This document shows positions 38,953-47,826 of a stretch of 60,671 nt of DNA, piece after piece. The stretch is from Leptolyngbya sp. RL_3_1 (lineage in GTDB: Bacteria; Cyanobacteriota; Cyanobacteriia; Phormidesmidales; Phormidesmidaceae). The first letter of the stretch is position 1. Each line of letters starts with the position of its first letter. Location: the NCBI GenBank assembly GCA_012032425.1, contig JAAUQE010000001.1, positions 1 through 60,671 of the forward strand. The letters are read 5' to 3'. The translations under genes were made by a program, and so were the position numbers. A model generated the notes under the pieces. The model made no database searches. It was not told the origin of the DNA and saw nothing but the letters and a program-made list of their open reading frames with translations.

Positions 38953-39477
38953 CTAGTTTAGAGACTGCCCCCGGTAGCCCTGGCTGCTGGTTATCGCCTT
39001 AGCCATCCATCGCGACAGGTTCTTGACGCTGTGCTTGACCTGCTGGAAGACTGACCAGCGCCGTCGAGCGGGCTGAGACGCAGGACTTGCCCGCCGATAG
39101 TAGGCATAGGCGGCGCGATACTGGCCGAGACGATGCAGGGCAACCCCCTTAAACAGCAAGGCTTGGGGGTGATGAGGGTAAATTTCTAGAGCTTGATTAC
39201 AGGTCTCTAGGGCAGCGGCGGGTCGCTGTAAATGGAGCTGACAAACGGCCAAAGCAATCGCCCCATCGACGCAGTTACCGACATTGCTGCGCTCTAGGTA
39301 AATCAGGGCCTCGCCATAATGACCCTGCTCCATCAAGGACTGACCCAAATCCAGACAGGATGCCCCACCGAGACCCAGGGCATCCCTCCCATTACCCGTA
39401 GTAGATGGCGTCACGAGAGCGGCGGCAGGCGCAGTATCACGATCCGACAAAGGCTGGTCTACATAGCGCTTAATCAC
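38953..39477 (-). CDS. TPR-repeat protein
   Basis: A soluble protein with about three tetratricopeptide repeats, visible in LGQSLMEQGHYGEALIYLER, AALETCNQALEIYPHHPQAL and LFKGVALHRLGQYRAAYAYY, and a basic C-terminal tail. TPRs mediate protein contacts; the partner is unknown. The GTG at 39477 is preferred because AAAGGG lies just upstream. A TTG at 39558 would add 27 residues. There is no signal or membrane segment in the shorter form. It is next to recQ on the same strand with a 51-base gap. Confidence 0.65.
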   Translation of the reverse strand: MIKRYVDQPLSDRDTAPAAALVTPSTTGNGRDALGLGGASCLDLGQSLMEQGHYGEALIYLERSNVGNCVDGAIALAVCQLHLQRPAAALETCNQALEIYPHHPQALLFKGVALHRLGQYRAAYAYYRRASPASQPARRRWSVFQQVKHSVKNLSRWMAKAITSSQGYRGQSLN

Positions 39478-39851
39478 AGGGGTACCCTTTCGTAAAGGCC
39501 CACGGATATCGTTGCAAAGCACCAGGATGACCAGGCTGAGTCGCCTATTGCACCCCAAGCAATTCTGCGCTAACTCAGTCCACTCCTCAAAGCGGCTTCC
39601 ACAGTGCTTCGCAAGTCTACCCGCAAAAAACCACTATAGCGATCGCCCTAACCCTAGGAGCGGCAGCCTTTACACAACGTTAAGCAGCACTTAATACCAC
39701 CCTCCAAATCGACACAAAGCGTTGCACCAAACAGCTTTTGTGTATTTATGTAAACAAAATGCCGTTTTGACGGGAAGCTGTCTTGACAGCGACGGAAGAA
39801 TGCCGCTACGTTGATGTCCATGCCTGGATTAGTCCAAACTTGAAACTTGAC

Positions 39852-40229
39852 ATGCAAGACCAGCACAAGGCTTCTAAGGTGACGCTTTATCTGTCATCAG
39901 ACCTGCATCGCCAACTCAAAATTCGCTCAGCGGTAGATGGGGATGCGATGTCTGCGATCGCTCAACGGGCCTTAGAGTTTTATTTGAGTCATGGGGATTT
40001 GGTGGATGAGTGCGCTACGGTGAGCGGCCATGCTCATCAACTCTACAGTTGCCCCAGTTGTGCAGAATCCATGGTGATGCGTCAAGGTGAGTTGCAATCG
40101 GTGTCAGCAGTGATGCCGTCTGCTGCCAATGATTTTGTGGGTGTCCAGCCTGATTTAGTGCCTGCCCCCCAGTCTGAGCGGGTAGCCGTTACCCGCCCAC
40201 CAGAGGCTAATGAGCTGGTGACCTGTTAA
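39852..40229 (+). CDS. Ribbon-helix-helix-like protein with CxxC motif
   Basis: A protein of about 125 residues with a possible ribbon-helix-helix DNA-binding domain: KVTLYLSSDLHRQLKIRSAV as the strand and first helix, then DAMSAIAQRALEFYLSH. The C-terminal half has HQLYSCPSCAESM, with a Cys-x2-Cys pair and further Cys and His residues before it that could bind a metal. The rest is low-complexity. The start is uncertain: ATG 39852 keeps the domain intact, while a TTG at 39783 would add 23 residues. It lies about 100 bases upstream of ycf46 and could be co-transcribed. The 293-base upstream gap shows no gene. Confidence 0.6.
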   Translation: MQDQHKASKVTLYLSSDLHRQLKIRSAVDGDAMSAIAQRALEFYLSHGDLVDECATVSGHAHQLYSCPSCAESMVMRQGELQSVSAVMPSAANDFVGVQPDLVPAPQSERVAVTRPPEANELVTC

Positions 40230-40330
40230 GGAGAATTGTGTTTGGTAAGGTTCACCATTGAACGCTTAGTTCGGGTGAATGTCTGGTTAGGGATCCGATA
40301 GACGAGTCATCGTTGTGGGAGCAATGGTCA

Positions 40331-41844
40331 ATGAGAGAAGATCTCAGCGTACTCATACAAGCCCAATATCCGCTAGTCTATCTGGTCACCTTCGAAGAGG
40401 AGCGGGCGGAACAGATGGTTGCGACCGTTGCCCAGCAACTGGCCCCCCAGCGTCGCCTCTTCACCTGGACCATGACCCACGGCATTGTTGAGTATGGCCA
40501 ACCGCGCAACGTTACCCAGCACAACAGCACTGTTTCCCCTGAGGCTGCGATTGAGTGGGTGATGCGTCAGCGTGAGCCTGGCATCTATGTTTTCAAAGAC
40601 TTGCACCCCTTCCGAGATTCTCCAGCGGTGACCCGGTGCCTGAGGGACGCGATTACCAGCTTCCGGGAGTCTGAGAAGACAATTGTCTTAATGTCTCCGA
40701 TTCAAGAAGTGCCCATTGAACTTGAAAAGGAAGTCGTCGTCCTTGATTTCCCAATGCCAGATATGGGAGAGCTGAATCAGATGTTGTCCCAGCATTTAGG
40801 GCAATCTGGCTCCGCGCGCGTTTCTACCGAGGTCCGCGAGAAACTCTTGACAGCCGCCCTGGGACTCACCCGTGACGAAGCAGACAAAGTCTATCGCAAG
40901 GCCAAGGTAGTCACAGGGCAACTGACGGAAGCCGAAGTCGATATTGTCCTTTCCGAGAAAAAGCAGCTGATTCGGCGCAACGGCATTCTCGAATTTATGG
41001 AGGTGGATGACACCTTGAATTCGGTCGGGGGTCTAGAAGAACTGAAGCACTGGCTCAAGCAACGCTCCAATGCGTTTACGGAGCGGGCTCGGGAATATGG
41101 TTTGCCCCAACCCAAAGGCATGTTGATTCTTGGAGTACCCGGTTGCGGTAAGTCTTTAATTGCTAAAACCACCTCTCGCCTTTGGGGACTGCCCCTACTC
41201 CGGCTCATCTGGGGCGGGTCTATGATGGCTCTACCGTGGGGCGATCCGAAGCCAATTTACGCAACGCCTTGCGAACCGCCGAGTCCATTTCTCCGGCCAT
41301 CCTCTTCATTGATGAAATTGATAAGGCTTTTGCAGGGGGGGCGGGCTCCTCTGACTCCGATGGCGGCACCTCTAGCCGGATTTTTGGGACCTTCCTCACC
41401 TGGATGCAAGAGAAGACTTCACCGGTGTTTGTCATGGCCACGGCGAATCGAGTCGAACGCCTTCCCAGTGAATTTTTGCGCAAGGGTCGGTTTGACGAAA
41501 TCTTCTTTGTTGATCTGCCCAACGAAGAAGAGCGCAAAGAAATCTTCGATATCCATCTCCAGAAGCGGCGTCCCGATATCTCGCGATTTGATCTCGATCA
41601 ACTGACTAAAGTGTGTGAAGGCTTCTCGGGGGCCGAAATTGAGCAGGGTTTAATTTCGGCCATGTACGAAGCCTTTGCCCAGGGCCGGGAGTTTACTCAG
41701 CTAGATATTATTGCGGCGATTCGATCCACGATGCCCCTCTCCAAGACGATGAATGAACAAGTCACTGCCCTGCGCGATTGGGCACGACAGCGGGCCAGAC
41801 CCGCCGCAGCCTCCGTCGCTGAATATCAGCGTATGGAGTTTTAA
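40331..41844 (+). CDS. ycf46: Ycf46-like AAA ATPase (one frame break)
   Basis: An AAA+ ATPase homologous to the algal chloroplast Ycf46, of about 504 residues; cyanobacterial members have been linked to inorganic carbon use and growth, but the mechanism is unknown. The N-terminal domain starts MREDLSVLIQAQYPLVYLVT. The AAA module has Walker A GVPGCGKSLIAK, the Walker B region AILFIDEIDKAF, sensor 1 VMATANRVERLP and arginine finger SEFLRKGRFDEIFF. The frame breaks at 41206/41207, where the G of GATC is missing; restored it reads LRLDLGRVYDGSTVG. The ycf35 homologue is directly downstream. Confidence 0.88.
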
Positions 41845-41851
41845 CAGGCTT

Positions 41852-41930
41852 TTTCTTCAGGAAACCCCTGAAGAAAGGGGCTAGCCTCTGGCTAGCAGCG
41901 TCCGAATCCGATAGCTGGAAGCTTGCTTCC
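41852..41930 (+). promoter_or_regulatory. Three stacked hairpins between ycf46 and ycf35
   Basis: Three perfect inverted repeats follow one another: TTTCTTCAGG (41852-41861) with CCTGAAGAAA (41867-41876), GCTAGCC (41880-41886) with GGCTAGC (41890-41896), and GGAAGC (41917-41922) with GCTTCC (41925-41930). Loops are five, three and two bases. None is followed by a long T-run. They occupy most of the 146-base gap and could be a structured 5' leader or an mRNA processing site. Confidence 0.7.
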
Positions 41931-41990
41931 GTTATCCTCTCTCTCTCGAAAACCTCATTGTCTCTCAAGTTCTCTCCAGGAGGAAACCCG

Positions 41991-42341
41991 ATGTCTCATT
42001 TCAGCACGCTACGCACCAAGGTCACCGATGCCGAAGTACTCATGACTTCCCTACGGGATCTGGGTATTTCTGTTAAGAGTGACGCCGATGTCCGTGGTTA
42101 CAACGGTCAGCGGGTGCGTTCTGACATTGTTGCCATTTTGGAAGGTGATTACGATTTGGGCTGGTCTCGCAATGCCGATGGCAGCTTTGATCTGATCGCT
42201 GACCTGTGGGGTGTCGCTAAAAAGCACAACCAAACCGAGCTGATTAACTCGATTAATCAGAAGTATGCCGTCAACAAGACCTTGGCTGAGGTTAAGCGTC
42301 CCGGCCTGCAAAATGCCAACGTTAAGTTGGTGCTGCAGTAA
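41991..42341 (+). CDS. ycf35: Ycf35-like DUF1257 protein
   Basis: A 116-residue protein of the DUF1257/Ycf35 family, conserved in cyanobacteria and red-algal plastids, function unknown. It begins MSHFSTLRTKVTDAEVLMTS and contains GYNGQRVRSDIVAILEGDYD and DLGWSRNADGSFDLIADLWG, both typical. A strong Shine-Dalgarno AGGAGG lies eight bases before the ATG at 41991. A rho-independent terminator follows. It is downstream of ycf46, so two plastid-conserved genes are adjacent. Confidence 0.9.
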   Translation: MSHFSTLRTKVTDAEVLMTSLRDLGISVKSDADVRGYNGQRVRSDIVAILEGDYDLGWSRNADGSFDLIADLWGVAKKHNQTELINSINQKYAVNKTLAEVKRPGLQNANVKLVLQ

Positions 42342-42366
42342 AGCAACAATGCGTTCCCAATTTTGT

Positions 42367-42397
42367 GGGCTGCTCTGATTAGAGCAGCCCCTTTTTT
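42367..42397 (+). terminator. Rho-independent terminator after ycf35
   Basis: A perfect ten-pair stem, GGGCTGCTCT and AGAGCAGCCC, with loop GATT, followed by C and six T. A textbook intrinsic terminator. Confidence 0.92.
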
Positions 42398-42415
42398 ATG
42401 GCTGCGCTCCATCGC

Positions 42416-42610
42416 TTAAGGTTCAAATGCTGGGGCGGGTTCGTCCGTATCGTCTAGGGGAAAGTCCAGCACGGGCTGGGCGATCGCCACAATTCGCTCG
42501 AAATTTTCGATGACGCCGGGACGCAATGCTTTAGGAATCGGTAAGTCCAACAGCTTGGCGGTCTGGTCAACATAGCCTCCCCAGTCTGGGGCGCGATCGC
42601 CGTTCTCCAT
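42416..42610 (-). CDS. AtzG-like (DUF4089) small protein
   Basis: A 64-residue protein of the DUF4089/AtzG-like type. AtzG stabilises the amidase AtzE in cyanuric acid/biuret degradation, and related small proteins accompany GatA-like amidases. The pattern WGGYVDQTAKLLDLPIP-RPGVIENFERI-IAQPVLDFPL-EPAPAFEP is the characteristic one. No amidase gene adjoins it. The neighbour on the other strand is gatB, a different subunit of an amidotransferase. It is divergent from gatB with a 187-base gap. Confidence 0.75.
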   Translation of the reverse strand: MENGDRAPDWGGYVDQTAKLLDLPIPKALRPGVIENFERIVAIAQPVLDFPLDDTDEPAPAFEP

Positions 42611-42797
42611 GTCGGTTATTTCCTTCGCTTTGGAAGCTTAACTTTACGATTGCAGCGAGTGTAGCCCACTTCTAGTCGGGGTTGATCAAGTCTCTCCTAT
42701 CGGTAACCACCCAAATGGCCCCCATGTCTCTGATTCCAAATGATCCCGTAAACCCTGAACGCTAAAATGAGGCAGTTCGCTTGAGTAACCGGATGTT

Positions 42798-44288
42798 ATG
42801 ACTGCTGCTGCCCCTGTTAAAACCGAGTACGAAGCTGTCATTGGTTTAGAAACCCACTGCCAGTTGAGTACTGAGACCAAGATTTTTTCCACCAGTTCAA
42901 CGGTGTTTGGGGCCGATCCCAATACCCACATCGATCCAGTCGTGATGGGCATGCCGGGGGTGTTGCCGGTGCTCAACCAGCGGGTGTTGGAATATGCGGT
43001 CAAGGCTGGGTTAGCGTTGAATTGCGAGATTGCCCCCTATAGCAAGTTCGATCGCAAACAGTACTTCTATCCTGATCTGCCTAAGAATTATCAAATTTCC
43101 CAATTTGATCTACCCATTGCTGAGCACGGCTGGCTAGAAATTGAGCTGGAGGACAAGAAAACCAAGGCCGTCACCCGCAAGCGCATTGGCATTACCCGCC
43201 TGCATATGGAGGAAGACGCGGGCAAGTTGGTCCATGGGGGCAGCAGCTTGTCCGGCTCCACCTATTCTCTGGTGGACTTTAACCGGGCTGGCGTGCCGCT
43301 GATTGAGATTGTCTCTGAACCCGACCTGCGCTCGGGCCAGGAGGCAGCAGAGTACGCCCAAGAGCTGCGGCGGATTGTGCGCTACCTAGGCGTCAGTGAC
43401 GGCAATATGCAGGAAGGCTCCCTGCGCTGTGACGTGAATATTTCGGTGCGACCGGTGGGGCGAGAGCAGTTTGGCACCAAGGTGGAGATCAAAAACATGA
43501 ACTCCTTCAGTGCCATTCAAAAGGCGATCGAGTACGAGATTGAGCGGCAAATTGCGGCGGTGGAAGCGGGTGAGCCGATCTACCAAGAAACCCGTCTCTG
43601 GGAAGAAGGCAACCAGCGCACCATCAGTATGCGCCTCAAGGAAGGTTCTAGCGACTACCGCTATTTCCCAGAGCCGGACTTACCTCCGATTGAGGTGTCT
43701 GTCGCGCAACGGGAGGCTTGGCGAGAGGCATTACCCGAACTTCCGGCCCAAAAACGCATCCGATACGAGACCAAAATGGGCCTATCGGCCTACGATGCGC
43801 GGGTGTTGGCCGACGATCGCACCATTGCCGAGTATTTTGATGCGACGGTAGCGGCTGATGCTGATCCTAAGCTGGCGGCCAACTGGATTACCCAAGACAT
43901 TGCCGCCTATTTAAACAATGAGAAACTCACGATCGATCAGATCGGATTAAAGCCTGAGATGCTGGCTGAGATGGTGCAGTTAATCAGCAAGGGCACCATT
44001 AATAACAAAGTCGGCAAGGAAATGTTGCCAGAACTGCTCACCCAGGGTGGGTCTCCGGCGGCGATTGTTGAAGCTAAGGGACTCAGCCAAATTTCTGACC
44101 CTGAGCAAATTACAGCCATTATTGACGAGGTCTTAGCAGCCAACCCTGATGAGCTGGCAAAATATCGGGCCGGGAAGAAGAAACTTCAGGGCTTCTTTGT
44201 GGGTCAGATCATGAAGCAGACCAATGGGCGGGTTGATCCGAAGCTGACCAATCAGTTACTGATGCCCAAACTTAACGCGGAGCCCTAA
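42798..44288 (+). CDS. gatB: Asp/Glu-tRNA amidotransferase subunit B GatB
   Basis: The tRNA-binding kinase subunit of GatCAB, which converts misacylated Glu-tRNA(Gln) to Gln-tRNA(Gln). It begins with a short leader then [20 protein letters not shown], and contains the motif [16 protein letters not shown] and the cradle region [18 protein letters not shown], then a C-terminal YqeY-like tail domain. It is 496 residues and intact. It stands alone with its own terminator; gatA and gatC are not in the window. Confidence 0.96.
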   Translation: MTAAAPVKTEYEAVIGLETHCQLSTETKIFSTSSTVFGADPNTHIDPVVMGMPGVLPVLNQRVLEYAVKAGLALNCEIAPYSKFDRKQYFYPDLPKNYQISQFDLPIAEHGWLEIELEDKKTKAVTRKRIGITRLHMEEDAGKLVHGGSSLSGSTYSLVDFNRAGVPLIEIVSEPDLRSGQEAAEYAQELRRIVRYLGVSDGNMQEGSLRCDVNISVRPVGREQFGTKVEIKNMNSFSAIQKAIEYEIERQIAAVEAGEPIYQETRLWEEGNQRTISMRLKEGSSDYRYFPEPDLPPIEVSVAQREAWREALPELPAQKRIRYETKMGLSAYDARVLADDRTIAEYFDATVAADADPKLAANWITQDIAAYLNNEKLTIDQIGLKPEMLAEMVQLISKGTINNKVGKEMLPELLTQGGSPAAIVEAKGLSQISDPEQITAIIDEVLAANPDELAKYRAGKKKLQGFFVGQIMKQTNGRVDPKLTNQLLMPKLNAEP

Positions 44289-44370
44289 TCCTAAGAAATG
44301 TTAAATGAGGGGTTTGACCCCCCATTGCATCTGTGGCATACTATGTTATGTAGATGCACCCTGATGGTAG

Positions 44371-44399
44371 GGAGAGCTGCTTGCGGCTCTCCTTTTTTT
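44371..44399 (+). terminator. Rho-independent terminator after gatB
   Basis: Stem GGAGAGC (44371-44377) with GCTCTCC (44386-44392), loop of eight bases, then seven T. It lies about 80 bases after the gatB stop. Confidence 0.88.
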
Positions 44400-44453
44400 G
44401 TGCATTTTTAGATTCGCGTCAGCGCAGCCCAGGTATCAGCGTTGATCAACGAT

Positions 44454-45479
44454 TTAATAGCGAATGCGGGGATCGATATAGGCATTGAGGATATCGATGC
44501 CGATACTGATGGTGGCGACGATAATGCCAAAAAACACCATCAACCCCTGCACCACTGGATAGTCCCGCTGGGAAATGGCTTCATAGAGACGGTTTGCCAG
44601 ACCGGGCCAGGAAAAGGTGACCTCTGTGAGCACTGCGCCCCCCAGCAGCGACGCAAAGGTGAGGCCCAGCACCGTCACCACCGGAATTAAGGCATTTTTG
44701 AGGGCATGGGCCAGGACAATGCGCACCTCGGGGATGCCCCTTGCCCGTGCCGCTTCTACATAATCGGCCCGCAGAGTTTGCTTTAAATTTACCCGTACAA
44801 TTCGCTCAAATACCCCGCTAATCAGCACCCCGAGGGTCAAGCTGGGCAAAGCCAGGTGATAGAGAGTGGTGCCCAACAAATCCACTCGGCCCGTCATTAA
44901 ACTGTCCAGCAGGTACAGCCCAGTCGGCCCTGCGGGTGGCGTTGCGGAGAGGGGGAAGCGAGTGCCGATCGGAAACCAGCGCAGTTGCACCGCAAATAAC
45001 AGTTGCAGCAGCATCCCAAACCAGTACATGGGGATGGCGTAGGTCACAATGCCAAACAGGCGGCCCCCCGCATCTAAAGCAGAGTTGGGGCGTGAGGCGG
45101 CGATCGCCCCCACCGTCAACCCCACCGCTGCCGCCACGATCATGCCGCAGACCGTCAGCTCTACCGTAGCGGGGAAATGATTGCCGATGATGGTCCAGAC
45201 TGTTTGCCCTTGGCTGGCTAGGGAGGTGCCCAAGTCAAAGGACAAAAGCTGCTTGAGGTAGCGCCCATATTGAACGATCAGCGACGCGTCTAAACCCAGT
45301 TGGCTCCGCAGCGCTGCTTTTGCCGCTTCGGGTGCCCGTGGTCCCAAAAGCGCATCCACCGGATCGCCGGGGGTAGCCCGCAGCAGCAAAAACACCAGGG
45401 TGGTGATGGTCCATATCATCAAGGGGGCCAGCATCAGCCGCGTCAACACGTAGTAGCGGAGGGCGTTGGAACGCGCCAT
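44454..45479 (-). CDS. Peptide/nickel-type ABC transporter permease (DppB family)
   Basis: An inner-membrane permease of the peptide/opine/nickel importer family, about 341 residues with six membrane helices. Typical features are LVFLLLRATPGDPVDALLGP in the first periplasmic loop and the coupling motif EAARARGIPEVRIVLAHALKNALIP. The last helices end with IGIDILNAYIDPRIRY, the usual DppB end. ATG 45479 (MARSNALRYYVL) is preferred to 45500. No partner permease, ATPase or binding protein is adjacent, which is common in cyanobacteria. Confidence 0.9.
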   Translation of the reverse strand: MARSNALRYYVLTRLMLAPLMIWTITTLVFLLLRATPGDPVDALLGPRAPEAAKAALRSQLGLDASLIVQYGRYLKQLLSFDLGTSLASQGQTVWTIIGNHFPATVELTVCGMIVAAAVGLTVGAIAASRPNSALDAGGRLFGIVTYAIPMYWFGMLLQLLFAVQLRWFPIGTRFPLSATPPAGPTGLYLLDSLMTGRVDLLGTTLYHLALPSLTLGVLISGVFERIVRVNLKQTLRADYVEAARARGIPEVRIVLAHALKNALIPVVTVLGLTFASLLGGAVLTEVTFSWPGLANRLYEAISQRDYPVVQGLMVFFGIIVATISIGIDILNAYIDPRIRY

Positions 45480-45577
45480 GGGCCAGAATCCGACAAACAT
45501 CGGGATCCACCATACCGCTAAACCAGGTCTTTCAAGGCATCGGCATCACTTCCCCATCAGTGAATAGGTTGGAAGGG

Positions 45578-46073
45578 CTACAGGATCAACTGCATGAAGG
45601 TGAGGTCGAGCCAGCGATCGAACTTATAGCCTACCTGACGCATGTGACCCACTTGCTCAAAGCCGAACTGACGATGGAGGTGCAGACTGGCAGCATTGTC
45701 GGCATCAATCCCCGACACGATGGTGTGGAACTCGCGATCGCGGGCTGCTTCAATCGAGGCGCTGAGTAATTGCCTGCCAATGCCCTGTCCTTGCCGATCA
45801 GGGGCCACGTAGAGCGAATTTTCGACCGTGTAGCGATAAGCCGCCCAGGCCCGAAACCAGCTCAGCGCCGCAAATCCAACCACCTGATTCGTCTCGCGTT
45901 GCGACCAGTACCGGTAATCGATCCGCAACCTTAGCTTCATACCAAGCTTTCCGCATTGCTAAGGTATGGGGTTCGTAGTCATAGACTGCTGTGGTATTGA
46001 TAATGGCGTGATTGTATATGGGCAGAATGGCTGGCAAATCTGACTCAGCCGCCGCACGAATCGCAATAGACAT
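45578..46073 (-). CDS. GNAT N-acetyltransferase, phosphinothricin acetyltransferase-like (one frame break)
   Basis: An acetyl-CoA-dependent N-acetyltransferase of about 165 residues. The first part has IRAAAESDLPAILPIYNHAI and EPHTLAMRKAWYEAK, typical of the PAT/MnaT group. The second has YTVENSLYVAPDRQGQGIGR, containing the acetyl-CoA loop, and ASLHLHRQFGFEQVG. The frame shifts between about 45880 and 45915, where one extra base or two missing bases would join LPVLVATRD to NQVVGFAAL. The natural substrate is unknown; relatives act on amino acids or toxic analogues. Confidence 0.8.
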
Positions 46074-46217
46074 AGGGTAAGCCGTATCAGTATATTCAGC
46101 CTCGCTTTGAGGTGTACATCACTGTGGTTATCCATGAACAAAATGCTGAGCACGGGTAATCGCTTACGATTTACGGCTGGTGCTATAGGATCTGGGTAGT
46201 GGGATTAGGTTGAAAGG

Positions 46218-46622
46218 ATGACCCCAGAAGCATCGAGGCTAGACAGGCTGGAGGCATTGGCCGAAAGCACCTTGCTAATTGTCCGAGAAAATAGCCAACA
46301 GATTTCTGAACTTCGGGAAAGTATTGGCCAGCAGGGGGCCGAATTCCGAGAAAGTATTGGCCAGCAGAACGTCGCGTTACAGGAAAGCATTGCCGAGGTT
46401 GTATCGATGATCAGTGGCTTGGCCCAACAGCAGGCAGAAACCGATCAGCGCTTTAACAACCTGCTAGAGGACGCCCGTACCGATCGCAAGCGCATCGATC
46501 AAACCCTAGAGGACATGCGCCGCGATCGCGCCATCAATGAGAACGAACATCGGGCATTCCGCGAGACCTTTCAAACTCTGCTGGCGGAAGTTGTACGGAA
46601 TCGGGGACCCTTGGCTGAGTAG
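46218..46622 (+). CDS. Small coiled-coil protein with 11-residue repeats
   Basis: A 134-residue, strongly charged, helical protein with no recognised domain. Two successive 11-residue units, LRESIGQQGAE and FRESIGQQNVA, are encoded by an 18-base direct repeat (46317-46334 and 46350-46367) spaced 33 bases apart. A degenerate third unit, LQESIAEVVSM, follows. Hendecad periodicity indicates a right-handed or straight coiled coil. Further charged helices follow (DARTDRKRIDQTLEDMRRDR). Many cyanobacteria have similar short coiled-coil genes of unknown role. No signal or membrane segment is seen. The gap after it (46623-46814) is empty. Confidence 0.65.
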   Translation: MTPEASRLDRLEALAESTLLIVRENSQQISELRESIGQQGAEFRESIGQQNVALQESIAEVVSMISGLAQQQAETDQRFNNLLEDARTDRKRIDQTLEDMRRDRAINENEHRAFRETFQTLLAEVVRNRGPLAE

Positions 46623-46814
46623 ATCTCCCCTCAACCCCTACGGATATCGTTTTGGCTGGGGAGCCCCTAGTACCAGGCGGCTCAAGTGCTAGCACGATTG
46701 CTGAGGGCAGGGGTGCCTAAGGGGCAAGGGAGCTAGCAACTGGAATGGTCACGTGAATTCCGCCATCGAGTATTAGTCGCTTTTAAGCCGCTGAAAACCT
46801 GAAAAAGTCACCGC

Positions 46815-47770
46815 TTAGAGCGCCGACAAAACCGCATCGTGGATCGGGCCATTACTGACCACCACCCCACGGTTATCCATCATTTTGGCCGCAGAGAAAA
46901 AGTCGAGGGGTTTGCCATGCATATCGGTGACCCGGCCCCCAGCTTCTTCTACTACGATCGCTCCCGCCGCATGGTCCCAGATCTTCTCCCGATAGTTGGG
47001 ATATTTGGGAGAGGGGAGCCGCAGATAGAGGGCGGCTTCTCCAGCGGCCAAAGCCCCATACTTGGCCTGACTATCCATGCGCGCAGAAGGTTGGGTAATC
47101 CCCGCTGCCTGGGCTACTGCATTTTGCCGTTCCTGATCGCCGTGGCTGGCCTCAACGCTTTCTACAAAGCGTAGCCGCTCCGTATCGCCCGGTTGCACGA
47201 CTTTGGTGGACTGGGCAGCCCCTCCTGAGAGAGATTGCATCGTCGTGCCTTGGCCGCGAATGGCGCTAAACATCAGCCCAGGCTCGTTATCGCCAAAGGC
47301 CAGGGCTGGGCAGCCCAAAACGCCCACTTTCAGATCACCATCTTCGATTAAGGCGAGGGCGATCGCATATTGGTCGCCCGCAAAAAGCCCTTGGTGCCAT
47401 CAATCGGGTCGAGGGTCCAAAATCGTCGCGCCACCTCGCCATTACCATGGTCAATCCACGCCGTAATCTGTTCAGAAGTCGCTGCTGAAATTTGGGCTTT
47501 TACAAAGTCCGTCACCTGCTGAAGCTGGGTGGCCATTTCTGGCTTTTGCAGATCGGCAGCATCCTCTTCTCCCACCACCGGATCATTGGGAAAAGCTGCG
47601 GCTAAGGCCCGACAAATAATCGCCTGAGCCCCATAATCAGCAACGGTGACCGGGCTCATATCGGACTTTTCCATGGCCTCGGGAACCATATCTCGCCGTA
47701 CTGCTTCACACAGTTTGGCCGCAAGGGTAACAGCTTCCTGGGCGATCGCTAATTCCTGCTCGTAAGCCAT
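46815..47770 (-). CDS. 3'(2'),5'-bisphosphate nucleotidase, CysQ/HAL2-like (one frame break)
   Basis: A lithium-sensitive phosphatase of the inositol monophosphatase superfamily that removes the 3'-phosphate from PAP and PAPS, relieving inhibition in sulfur assimilation. It has GEEDA for metal binding, the WTLDPIDGTKGF signature and KIWDHAAGAIVVEEAGG. The frame breaks at a CCC (47377-47379, plus strand) where one base is missing, separating DPIDGTKGFLR from GDQYAIALALIEDG. Restored length is about 318 residues. Eukaryote-like HAL2 length and order suggest the PAP phosphatase role over inositol phosphatase. Confidence 0.85.
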
Positions 47771-47826
47771 GGCATCCTCTGATTCTGTGCAAAGTCCAGC
47801 CCTAGTTTACCCGGTGATTTTGCCGC

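Noticed and set aside
39783-39851. TTGACA at 39783 as a promoter -35 box
   Set aside because: No matching -10 at the right distance could be found, so it is not reported as a feature.
45235-45513. A second small frame at the permease N-terminus
   Set aside because: Shadow of the ABC permease in another frame; the permease sequence is complete.
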